A DNA stretch of 22,755 nt, from positions 1 to 22,755 of the forward strand of contig CANEVO010000069.1 in assembly GCA_947442255.1 (NCBI GenBank), in the 5' to 3' direction. Positions 14,457 to 21,987 of this stretch are shown here, in pieces (within the stretch, counting starts at the first letter, position 1; every line of letters begins with the position of its first letter). This DNA is from Opitutia bacterium (GTDB lineage Bacteria > Verrucomicrobiota > Verrucomicrobiae > Opitutales > Opitutaceae). The notes under the pieces were generated by a model. The model was not told the origin of the DNA and searched no databases. It worked only from the letters and a program-made list of their open reading frames with translations. A program made the position numbers and the translations under genes.

Positions 14457-15831
14457 TCGCCTGCGCCAGTCCCTCGCGCTGCGGCTCGCTGTCCCCTACG
14501 CGCTGGTGTTCGCCCTCGGCGCCGCGGCGCTCTTTGGCGTCCTCTACTACCTGCTCGGCAACGCCCTCGAGCAACGCGACCAGACGGCCATCGAGCAGCG
14601 GGCCCAGACTCTCGCCGACGGCTACGAATTCGGCGGGCCGGCGCTCCTGCGGACCCGGCTGGAAAACGACACCTCGCCGGACGCGAAGTCCTTCTTCGTC
14701 CGGCTGATTAATCCCGACGGCACGGCGGGCTTCCTGATCTATCCGCAGGACTGGATCGAAACTGAGGTCCAGCAACTTCCCATTCCGGGCTATGCGCTGA
14801 AGCGCCAGATCGTCCGGTTTCCGCAGAACGACATTCGCGACTACACCATTGCCCAACTCGGGCTCGCCGATGGCCGACTGCTGCAGGTCGGACGGCTCAC
14901 GGAAAGCCGTTCCGCCCTGCTCGCTCCGCTGCGCCGTGGCTTCGTCTCTGTCGGCGCCGCGGCCCTCGTGCTCTCGGCAGGCATCGGACTCCTGCTCGCC
15001 TGGCGCGCGACGCATCCCTTGCGCCAGCTCGCGGACACCGTTCGCCGGATCCTCGACACCGGCGACCTCGGGGCCCGCGTGCCACCGTCGGCCGGCCGCG
15101 ACGAACTGGCCACCCTCGCCCGCCAGCTCAACACGCTCCTCGACAAGAATACCGCCCATGTCCGCGTCCTGCGCGAGACCCTCGACAACCTGGCCCACGA
15201 TCTTCGGACCCCCCTCACGCGCCTGCGCGGCACTGCCGAACTGGCTCTCCACGACACCGGCGATCCGGTCGACGTGCGCGGCGCCCTCGCCGACTGCGTC
15301 AACGAATCCGATCGCGTGCTGCATCTGCTGGAAGCGCTGCTCGATGTCTCGGCCGCGGAAGCCGGGGCGCTGAAACTCAACCGCGATCGGCTCGACCTGC
15401 GTTCGCTGGTCGAGCGCGCCGTCGACCTATACCACGAAGTCGCCGAGGAGCGGCGGACGACCGTCACGGTGGACCAGCCCGAGACCGTCGAACTGGAGGC
15501 TGATGCGATCCGGCTCGGTCAGGCGATCAACAACCTCCTCGATAACGCGCTCAAGTACACGCCACCCGGCGGGCAGGTGACGATCGCAACGCGTCGCGAG
15601 GCCGGAACCATCCTGCTGACGGTCACCGACTCGGGACCCGGAATTCCGGAAATCGAAAAGGAAGCAATCTTCCGCCGACTCTACCGCGGCGACTCCAGCC
15701 GATCGCAGCGGGGTCTTGGACTCGGCCTGAGTCTTGTAAAGGCCATGGTCGAAGCCCACGGCGGCACCGTGACCGCGACCGACGCGCCCGGCGGCGGAGC
15801 CCGTTTTATCGTCCGGCTCCCGGCACCGTAG
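14449..15831 (+). CDS. Membrane sensor histidine kinase, partner of the upstream regulator
   Basis: The protein has 460 residues. Two membrane segments (about 12-37 and 166-186) enclose a periplasmic sensor of about 125 residues. A HAMP domain follows ([29 protein letters not shown], about 185-235). The dimerisation helix carries the phosphorylated histidine H250 in [17 protein letters not shown]. The ATP-binding domain has the N box ([15 protein letters not shown]), G1 (DSGPGIP), and G2 ([18 protein letters not shown]). It resembles CusS-type heavy-metal sensors, but the sensor domain has no obvious metal-ligand cluster, so the signal is unknown. The adjacent DegP-type gene makes envelope stress an attractive possibility. 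It is convergent with the DUF1080 gene, with a REP doublet between. Confidence 0.94.
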   Translation: MLDRLRQSLALRLAVPYALVFALGAAALFGVLYYLLGNALEQRDQTAIEQRAQTLADGYEFGGPALLRTRLENDTSPDAKSFFVRLINPDGTAGFLIYPQDWIETEVQQLPIPGYALKRQIVRFPQNDIRDYTIAQLGLADGRLLQVGRLTESRSALLAPLRRGFVSVGAAALVLSAGIGLLLAWRATHPLRQLADTVRRILDTGDLGARVPPSAGRDELATLARQLNTLLDKNTAHVRVLRETLDNLAHDLRTPLTRLRGTAELALHDTGDPVDVRGALADCVNESDRVLHLLEALLDVSAAEAGALKLNRDRLDLRSLVERAVDLYHEVAEERRTTVTVDQPETVELEADAIRLGQAINNLLDNALKYTPPGGQVTIATRREAGTILLTVTDSGPGIPEIEKEAIFRRLYRGDSSRSQRGLGLGLSLVKAMVEAHGGTVTATDAPGGGARFIVRLPAP

Positions 15832-15854
15832 TCCACCGTTTCGGCGGCGGGCCT

Positions 15855-15931
15855 GAGTGGCACGGGTCTCCTGACCCGTGAAGATCCGAACGCGAGGCGG
15901 ATCCGTCTTCCTGGGTCGGGAGGCCCATGCG
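15855..15931. repeat. REP doublet, family A (inverted pair)
   Basis: The left unit is GAGTGG plus an 8-bp stem CACGGGTC/GACCCGTG (15861-15868 with 15873-15880). The right unit (15911-15929) is the diverged inverse copy. The inner flanks GATCCG and CGGATC are also inversely matched. The doublet lies between the stops of two convergent genes and could end transcription from both sides. Confidence 0.85.
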
Positions 15932-15939
15932 ATTCCGGA

Positions 15940-17052
15940 TCACGAGCCGTCGCGGATTTCCCGAATCTTCATGTTCCGGATCCAGGCTTCGTCGCCGTGA
16001 TACGTGAGCATGATGTGTCCGGCGACTTTCCTGCCGAATCCCGGCTCGTCCTTGAACTTGCTCTTCGCGACCCCGGCCATCACCTGAGGCCCACCGAGTT
16101 CACAGCTCATCACGAGCTTGCCGTTGTGCCAGTGCTCGAGGTGATTTCCGCGAACCACAATGCGCGAGGTGTTCCATTCACCTGCGGCGCGCAGCGGAAT
16201 ATCCTTCGCCGGCTCGATGATCGCGTAAAATCCCGCCGTCGCGTGCAGCCAGCGATCCGGAGAGGCGTTCGTGCTGGAGAGATCGTCCGTCATCTGGAAT
16301 TCGGGCCCCGGTGCATTCGGGCGCTCCTCGATCACGAGATACTTCAACCCGCTGTTCGACCTCTTCGCCACCCGCCAGTCCCACGACAGTTCGTAGTCGT
16401 TGAACTTGCGGTCGGTGATCAACTCGCCCTGCCGAAAATCGCTGAACTTGAGGTTCTTGGTCTTGTCCGCGGGCTTCGCGTGCAGCGCGCCGTCCTTGAT
16501 CTCCCAGCCGAACGGCAGTTGCGGGAGACCCTTCCGGCCGTAGCCCCGCCAGCCTTGGAAGGTCTTGCCGTCGAACAGGAGTTGCCAGCCCGCCTGCTTC
16601 TCGGCCGGGGAAAGCTGATTCACCGCCACCCCGCCGGTCGCCGACGCCACCGGCGGCAACGGAATCGTGATGTCACGCCGGTTGGCGCGGGTCGGCTTCA
16701 TCGGCGCCAGCCAGGCCACCAAGCGCTGGTACTCAATTTCCACATCGAGCCGCAGATTGTCGAAAATACCGACATCGAAGCCCGGCCGGAGTTGGTGGCG
16801 GCGATCCTTCTGCGCATCGAGGAACGACTTCACGGCGGCCTTCTCATGGACGTCCTTCACCGTGGCGAGCAGCGCATCGAAGCGCGCGATGGCGGCATCG
16901 AGCGTTTGCAGGGTCGCGCGTTCGGACTCGCTGAACGCGCTGGCGGACACCGCTTCCGCCGGCGGGCCGTCCTGGGCGCGCAGCGGGGTGCGAGCAGCCA
17001 GAGCGACCAGCACGCTCAACAGGGCAAGAGGAAATCGGCGGGAGGCATTCAT
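15940..17052 (-). CDS. Exported DUF1080 (3-keto-disaccharide hydrolase-type) protein
   Basis: The protein has 370 residues. Residues 1-26 are a signal peptide (MNASRRFPLALLSVLVALAARTPLRA). The DUF1080 domain, a jelly-roll fold related to concanavalin-like lectins, spans about 155-368: GWQLLFDGKTFQGWRG, WEIKDGALHAKP, FNDYELSWDWRV, NSGLKYLV, WNTSRIVVRGNHLEHWHNGKLV and a terminal AWIRNMKIREI. The family is annotated as 3-keto-disaccharide hydrolase and is abundant in Verrucomicrobiota, Planctomycetota and Bacteroidota. Between signal and domain lies an unusual helical segment (about 36-120, SESERATLQTLDAAIARFDALL...). It is the third gene after the PSD1 and DUF1552 genes, 63 bases downstream, probably one operon. 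Confidence 0.88.
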   Translation of the reverse strand: MNASRRFPLALLSVLVALAARTPLRAQDGPPAEAVSASAFSESERATLQTLDAAIARFDALLATVKDVHEKAAVKSFLDAQKDRRHQLRPGFDVGIFDNLRLDVEIEYQRLVAWLAPMKPTRANRRDITIPLPPVASATGGVAVNQLSPAEKQAGWQLLFDGKTFQGWRGYGRKGLPQLPFGWEIKDGALHAKPADKTKNLKFSDFRQGELITDRKFNDYELSWDWRVAKRSNSGLKYLVIEERPNAPGPEFQMTDDLSSTNASPDRWLHATAGFYAIIEPAKDIPLRAAGEWNTSRIVVRGNHLEHWHNGKLVMSCELGGPQVMAGVAKSKFKDEPGFGRKVAGHIMLTYHGDEAWIRNMKIREIRDGS

Positions 17053-17115
17053 GAATGGAAACGTACGACCTGGATTCTGGGTTGGGGCGCCCGGCGCGAG
17101 GCCGGGCGCAGGGCG

Positions 17116-18465
17116 TCAGGTCAACTCGAGCCCGCGCATCGTGCCGGTCGACGAGCCGAACTTGTCGTCGGGGAGACCCATCCGGTGCAGCATCGAGACG
17201 AACAGGTTCGGGAGCGGATAATTCTTCTCCGTATCGAACGCCAGATGCTGGCCGTGCTTGAAGCCGCCGCCCGCGAAGAGGACCGGCATGTTGGTGCAGA
17301 CGTGCGAGGCCGCGCTGCCGAACTGGGATCCGTAGAGCACCATCGTGCGATCGAAGAGCGATTCGCCGTCTTCCTTCACCGCCTTCAGGTCCGTGTACAG
17401 CTTCGCGAGCAGCTTCATGTGCCATTCCTCGATCGCGCGGAGCTGCGTGAGCTTGTCCGGCGAATTGCCGTGGTGGGACAGATCGTGATAGCCATCCTTT
17501 ACCGCAAAATCAGGCAGCTCCACCACCGGCGTTGTCACGCTGCTCAGCAGCAACGTCACGAGACGGGTCGAGTCGTTTTCAAACGCGAGCCGCGTCAGGT
17601 CGAACATCACGCGGACACGCTCGGTGAACTGCGCTGGGCTGGCCGGATCCACCGGCGCCTGGGCGGTGACGGCTGGCTTGGGTTTTTGCTCCCAGCCACG
17701 CGTGACCTTGAGGCGCGATTCCAGATCGCGAACGCTGGTGAAGTATTGATCGAGCCGCTCCTTGTCGCGGCTGCTCAGCGAACGCTGCAGGTCCTTCGCA
17801 TCGCCCACGATCGTGTCGAGGATGCTCCGGCCCGTGTCGATTTCACGAATCTTCGCCTGCACTTCGTCGGCCGTGCCCTGGAGGAACAGCTGTTTGAACA
17901 CGTCCGAGGCGCGATCCTCGGGCGGGATGGCGACCCCGGTGCTGGTGAACGAGAGGCTCCGGGCCCGCGTGTTGACGGCGAGCGTGATCGAGGGAAACCG
18001 CGTCTGGTTGCCGATCCGCTCCGCCATGTGCTGGTCGAGCGAGATGGTGTTGCGGAAGGAACTGCTCGCGGGATGCGGCGCGCAGGTCAGGAAACAGATG
18101 TCGGCCGGGTGACCGCCATCGACACTCGGATGGGAGACGCCGCTGAACACCGTGAAGTCGTTGCGGTGCCCCTCGAGATGCTTGAGGTACGGCGACGGCG
18201 TGTAGGTCCGGCCGGCGCCCTTGGGGAAGAACTGATCCCCGAGGAGGCCGAGATTGTTACAGATCGCGAACATCCGGCGGGGCTTGGCGCCGGGCGCCAG
18301 CGGGTTCGACGTGTCCGCAGCCTTCGCGAAGCGCGGCATCATCGCCTCGAGGAACGGCAGCGACAGCACCACGCCCGTGCCCTGCAGAAAACGGCGGCGG
18401 GATATCGGCGTGCGCGTGGCCACAAAGGGGCTGGAGGGAAAGGAAACGGGGCGGTTCGTTTTCAT
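17116..18465 (-). CDS. Tat-exported DUF1552 protein
   Basis: The protein has 449 residues. The twin-arginine motif SRRRFLQGTG (22-31) precedes a hydrophobic stretch (VVLSLPFLEAM), so export in folded form is likely. The body matches the DUF1552 pattern: RRMFAICNNLGLLGDQFFPK, GVSHPSVDGGHPADICFLTC, SLDQHMAERIG, SILDTI, DKERLDQYFTSVRDLE, and a C-terminal LYGSQFGSAASHVCTNMPVLFAGGG with KHGQHL. DUF1552 is related to DUF1501 and the alkaline-phosphatase/sulfatase-like fold. Its function is unknown, but it is regularly encoded next to DUF1592 cytochromes, as here (72-base gap). An AAGGAA about 8-13 bases before the ATG is one of the few Shine-Dalgarno-like sequences seen. Confidence 0.92.
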   Translation of the reverse strand: MKTNRPVSFPSSPFVATRTPISRRRFLQGTGVVLSLPFLEAMMPRFAKAADTSNPLAPGAKPRRMFAICNNLGLLGDQFFPKGAGRTYTPSPYLKHLEGHRNDFTVFSGVSHPSVDGGHPADICFLTCAPHPASSSFRNTISLDQHMAERIGNQTRFPSITLAVNTRARSLSFTSTGVAIPPEDRASDVFKQLFLQGTADEVQAKIREIDTGRSILDTIVGDAKDLQRSLSSRDKERLDQYFTSVRDLESRLKVTRGWEQKPKPAVTAQAPVDPASPAQFTERVRVMFDLTRLAFENDSTRLVTLLLSSVTTPVVELPDFAVKDGYHDLSHHGNSPDKLTQLRAIEEWHMKLLAKLYTDLKAVKEDGESLFDRTMVLYGSQFGSAASHVCTNMPVLFAGGGFKHGQHLAFDTEKNYPLPNLFVSMLHRMGLPDDKFGSSTGTMRGLELT

Positions 18466-18537
18466 GAGAGGGTTCCTTGAGTTCGGATCGACGACGGAGT
18501 TTGGGAAAGGCGGAAAGGGGCTGGGGCGGGCGAAGAG

Positions 18538-21315
18538 TTATTTGTTCCGGAAGAGGTCGCTTTGGACGATCCCATGGATGATGCCGCGCAGGCCGTAGTC
18601 CTGCGCCTTGGTGCTGCGCACGATTTCCTCGATGGGCTCGCGATCGCTGAAGCGGACGGGCGCACCAGTGGAGAACACGGTGAGCTGCCGGGCCAGGTTG
18701 CGCGCAATCTGGGCCTCGTCCTTGAGGATCAACTTCTTGAATTCACGCACCTCCTTGAACGGCCGGCCATCGACCAGCCGCCCGCTCGGGTCGACCGGCA
18801 GCGCATGATGGAACGCAAACGGATGCCCGTTGCGACCGAAGCCAAGTTCAGGCGCCACCTCGGCCGCGACACCGCGATACCGATCGCGCCAGCCGCCCAT
18901 CACATCGAAGCTCTCGAGCGCGAAGCCGGGCGCATCCAGCTTGCGGTGACAACCGGCACAGCTCTCGTCCGCGCTGTGTTTCTGGATCTGCTCGCGAATG
19001 GTGGTCGCGCCCCGGGTGTCAGGTTCGACGGCGGGCACTGCCGCCGGCGGCGGCGGAATCGGGAAACCCATGATCCGCTCGGTAATCCAGACGCCGCGCA
19101 ACACCGGCGAGGTCGTCGTTCCGTTGGCGGTGATCTTCAGGATGCTGGCCTGCGTGATGAGTCCGCCGCGCACGCTGTCCGGCGGCAGGTTCACTTTCCG
19201 CATCGCCACGCCCTCCACCCCGGGGATGCCGTAGTGCAGCGCAAGGTGCTCGTTGAGGAAGGTGAAGTTCGAGTCGATGACGTTCCGGACGGGCAGGTTC
19301 TTCGCCACGAGCTCGCGGACAAACATCCGCGTCTCGTCCTGCACCGCGTCCATCAGCATGTCGTCGAGATAGTAATCGTTATAGAGCGTCACGGACGGCG
19401 TGGTGTCCTCCATCTTCCGTAAATCGAGCCAGTAATCGACGAACGCATCCACGAAGCGCTTCGACTTCGGATCGCTCAGGAGGCGCTCCGTTTCCTCGCG
19501 CAGGACCTCGGGCCGGCGCAACTGGCCCTGGGCGGCCTTGGCGCGGAGTGCCGGATCAGGCTCCGAGTTCCAGAGGAACAGCGCCAGCCGGGTCGCAAGC
19601 GCGTGGTCGTCGAGCCGGCCGGGATTTTCCTGCACGAAAACAAATCCGGGGGACGCGAGGACGCCGGTATAAGCCGTGACCATCGCATCGGCGAACCCGA
19701 CGCCCGACGCATATTGCGACTTGAAGAGCCCGAGGTAACGCTGCACGCGATCCTCGTCCACCGGGCTGCGCAGCGCGCGTTGCAGGAAGCTTCGCAGCAG
19801 CCGCTCCGCATCCTGCTCGGCATTCGTGCTCACGACTTCAAACTTGGGATCCGGCACCGCGGGACCCCGGCCTCGCCCACCCCGTCCCCGGCCCGCGCCG
19901 GCGGCAAAGGGTGACTCGAGTTGCGGAATGGCACCCGGCACCTTCACGCCCGGCTCGGCCTCGGTTACACGCTTCAACGGCAGGTCGCCAAACAGCGCCT
20001 TGTAACCCGCCCCGTTGGAAGCGTCCTGCAGCGGTCCTTCGATCTCCATCCAACGGAACGCCACTCCCGGCATGCCGTCGCGCTGCGCCAGCGGATTCGT
20101 CCAGATGCCGCGCGTGACGGTCGGCCGCGACCGGAAGAAACGCGAGGCGTCGACGATGATGGTGTCGTTAGCGTAGAGATCGATCACCCCGAGGTCATGG
20201 ACCTTGGGTTCGGTCGTCAGGTCGAACGAGCCGAGCCGCCGGTTCACTTGGGAGCCCTGGGTGGAAATCGTGATCGGCTCGGCGCCGCGGCCGGCCGAGA
20301 TGTCGTCGAAGTTCGGCTCCACCCAGCGGATGGCCGGCGGATGACCCACGACGCGGTTGTTGTTGAACGGCTGGAGGTGGCCGTAGGGGCCGACCCAGAT
20401 CGTGTAGCCGCTGAATTTCACCCGATAACGGCCGGCCATCGGCGCGCGGTAGGAAGTGAAGCCGGTCGTCATCGCCGCCGGATAGTTGCCATGCACCCAG
20501 CCGACCGCCTCGAGTTCGCGGCGCGCCGGGTCGTCATCGCCGACGGTGATCGCGGCGCGGCGGGCTCGCACTTCCGGTTCCGGCTCGAGACCCACGATCG
20601 GCGTCGTGGCGCGATTGGTGAAGGAAAGACCGGTATCGTAATTATTGAAGCGGCCCGTCAGCGCCGCTTGATCGCGGGCATAGTAGCGCTTCGTCGTCGT
20701 CGGCACCTGGGCCAGCTTCGCCCGCATCGCCTCGATGACGGCATACTTCGCGGCGCTCATATACCGCGACATCTGCACGTAGGACACTTCGAGCGCGTCG
20801 CCGACCTTGTTGTAACGATGGGCCTCGCCGTCCTCGGGCAAATGATCTTTCACCTGCAGCCAGGGGAGATTCAAAAGATCCCGCAGCGCGTTCTCATATT
20901 CGACGCGGTTCAACCGCCGCTGCGTCGCCCGGCCTTCGCGGGTCACGAGGTCCTGCTCAAACGCCACCAGCCGGGTTCCGAGACCTTGGACGAAGGGACC
21001 GAGTTCGTCGGCGGCCGGGCGCTTCTTCTCCGGGGGCGGCATGTCGCCGGATTGCACGCGGTCGTGGACTTTAACCCAGGTCTGAAAATTCACCGGGTCG
21101 TTGGGCGAATACTGCAGGCTCGTCAGATCGAGGCCGCCCTCTTTGTCGACGTCGTTGTGACAGGTCGAACAGTGCCGGTCGGTAAAGGCCAGCGCGTCGC
21201 TATCCGGAAACGCCGCGGCGCCCATCACTACGGGGGCCGTAGCCAATGTGACGACCGCCAGAAAAGACGACCAGCCGGTGGTCCGGGAAAGGGGAAACGA
21301 AGCAACGAATCTCAT
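18538..21315 (-). CDS. PSD1-type c-type cytochrome protein (DUF1587/1592/1588/1585)
   Basis: The protein has 925 residues from the ATG at 21315, which gives a signal sequence (MRFVASFPLSRTTGWSSFLAVVTLATAPVVMGAAA). It has two haem c motifs: C49-S-T-C52-H53 in an N-terminal PSCyt1-like domain, and C786-A-G-C789-H790. Recognisable blocks in order are TQRRLNRVEYENALRDLLNL (DUF1587/PSD3), FVDAFVDYWLDLRKM with DETRMFVRELVAKNLPV and NFTFLNEHLALHYGIPGV (DUF1592/PSD4), RGGLITQASILKITANGTTTSPVLRG with CAGCHRKLDAPGFALESFD (DUF1588/PSCyt3), and a C-terminal VREFKKLILKDEAQIARNLARQ to QSDLF (DUF1585/PSD2). An Arg/Gly run (475-484) sits in the middle. It is presumably an exported electron-transfer protein; the partner is unknown. 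It is the first gene of the PSD1-DUF1552-DUF1080 set, with a T-rich, CT-rich leader. Confidence 0.94.
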   Translation of the reverse strand: MRFVASFPLSRTTGWSSFLAVVTLATAPVVMGAAAFPDSDALAFTDRHCSTCHNDVDKEGGLDLTSLQYSPNDPVNFQTWVKVHDRVQSGDMPPPEKKRPAADELGPFVQGLGTRLVAFEQDLVTREGRATQRRLNRVEYENALRDLLNLPWLQVKDHLPEDGEAHRYNKVGDALEVSYVQMSRYMSAAKYAVIEAMRAKLAQVPTTTKRYYARDQAALTGRFNNYDTGLSFTNRATTPIVGLEPEPEVRARRAAITVGDDDPARRELEAVGWVHGNYPAAMTTGFTSYRAPMAGRYRVKFSGYTIWVGPYGHLQPFNNNRVVGHPPAIRWVEPNFDDISAGRGAEPITISTQGSQVNRRLGSFDLTTEPKVHDLGVIDLYANDTIIVDASRFFRSRPTVTRGIWTNPLAQRDGMPGVAFRWMEIEGPLQDASNGAGYKALFGDLPLKRVTEAEPGVKVPGAIPQLESPFAAGAGRGRGGRGRGPAVPDPKFEVVSTNAEQDAERLLRSFLQRALRSPVDEDRVQRYLGLFKSQYASGVGFADAMVTAYTGVLASPGFVFVQENPGRLDDHALATRLALFLWNSEPDPALRAKAAQGQLRRPEVLREETERLLSDPKSKRFVDAFVDYWLDLRKMEDTTPSVTLYNDYYLDDMLMDAVQDETRMFVRELVAKNLPVRNVIDSNFTFLNEHLALHYGIPGVEGVAMRKVNLPPDSVRGGLITQASILKITANGTTTSPVLRGVWITERIMGFPIPPPPAAVPAVEPDTRGATTIREQIQKHSADESCAGCHRKLDAPGFALESFDVMGGWRDRYRGVAAEVAPELGFGRNGHPFAFHHALPVDPSGRLVDGRPFKEVREFKKLILKDEAQIARNLARQLTVFSTGAPVRFSDREPIEEIVRSTKAQDYGLRGIIHGIVQSDLFRNK

Positions 21316-21549
21316 GGTGAAAAAAATTGGCCCACGAAGGGCAGAGAGGATCGGTCGCAGGGGGTGCAACCGCGGGGCGGCATCGGGGCAAATTCGAAGG
21401 ATCCTGCCAAATGACCCTGCCAGACGGTATTTCGGCTTCGCTGCCCGTCAACGTTGGACGCAATTGTGCCCGGATAGCGGATAACTATCCCCACCTGCGT
21501 GTCCGAAGCCGTTCGCCTGCGTCCATTCTTGGCGATCACCTGCTCGTAG

Positions 21550-21567
21550 TTCCGCCTTCAGGCGGAA
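21550..21567. repeat. Palindrome, family C
   Basis: TTCCGCCT-TC-AGGCGGAA is preceded by GTAG. It is the same element as 2632-2649 in the opposite orientation. Confidence 0.8.
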
Positions 21568-21622
21568 TCCGAGCCCGCAACCGACAACCGTCTCGTCGCA
21601 CTTCAACGCCTTTTGTTCGTCG

Positions 21623-21683
21623 TTCCGCCTTCGCGCGGAATCCGATCGTTCCACTTCCCCTACCCGAAGGCTGAACTACCAAC
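21623..21683. repeat. Diverged family C pair
   Basis: TTCCGC-CTTCGC-GCGGAA (21623-21640) is followed by a degraded unit, CCCGAAGGCTGAACTACCAAC (from 21663), that keeps the CTACCAAC flank of the 2632-2649 copy. Together they look like an inverted pair. Confidence 0.6.
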
Positions 21684-21742
21684 CACGGCACATGGCAGAA
21701 AACTGAGATGCGCCCCTACGTCGCACGGCTTCGACTTTCCCG

Positions 21743-21771
21743 TTGACGCGTCCCAGTCACCCGCGTTTGTT
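21743..21771 (+). promoter_or_regulatory. Candidate promoter for tRNA-Phe
   Basis: TTGACG (21743-21748, 5/6 to the -35 consensus) is followed after exactly 17 bases by TTTGTT (21766-21771, 3/6 to the -10), 15 bases before the tRNA. The arrangement mirrors the candidate promoter of tRNA-Gly. Confidence 0.35.
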
Positions 21772-21786
21772 CGCCCTTCCTTCGAC

Positions 21787-21862
<76 letters not shown>

Positions 21863-21987
21863 CTTTCGCGGTCGCTCTTTTCGTTGTGCGGGCCGATTGA
21901 GGCGTCGGGAGGCTGCGAGCCTCTACCGATGGCAGGGCTGGACCACCGCCGGGTTTTTGCCCCACGCTCCTGCCGCCCTTCCCCGCC

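Larger units (their letters stand above)
21316..21786. other. Divergent gap with palindromes and a candidate tRNA promoter
   Basis: These 471 bases separate the PSD1 gene (-) from tRNA-Phe (+). They should hold the operon promoter, but I could not pick a convincing one. Visible structures are a small hairpin GGATAG/CTATCC (21472-21477 with 21485-21490), family-C palindromes (21550-21567; 21623-21640), and the candidate tRNA-Phe promoter. No gene is supported. Confidence 0.6.

Noticed and set aside
15997..18480. An 827-codon plus-strand frame opposite the DUF1080 and DUF1552 genes
   Set aside because: It is a shadow of two well-recognised genes, rich in Arg/Glu/His from antisense GC-rich codons, with no domain.
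19921..21414. A 497-codon plus-strand frame opposite the PSD1 gene
   Set aside because: It is antisense to a protein with two haem motifs and recognisable DUF blocks, and has no motif of its own.
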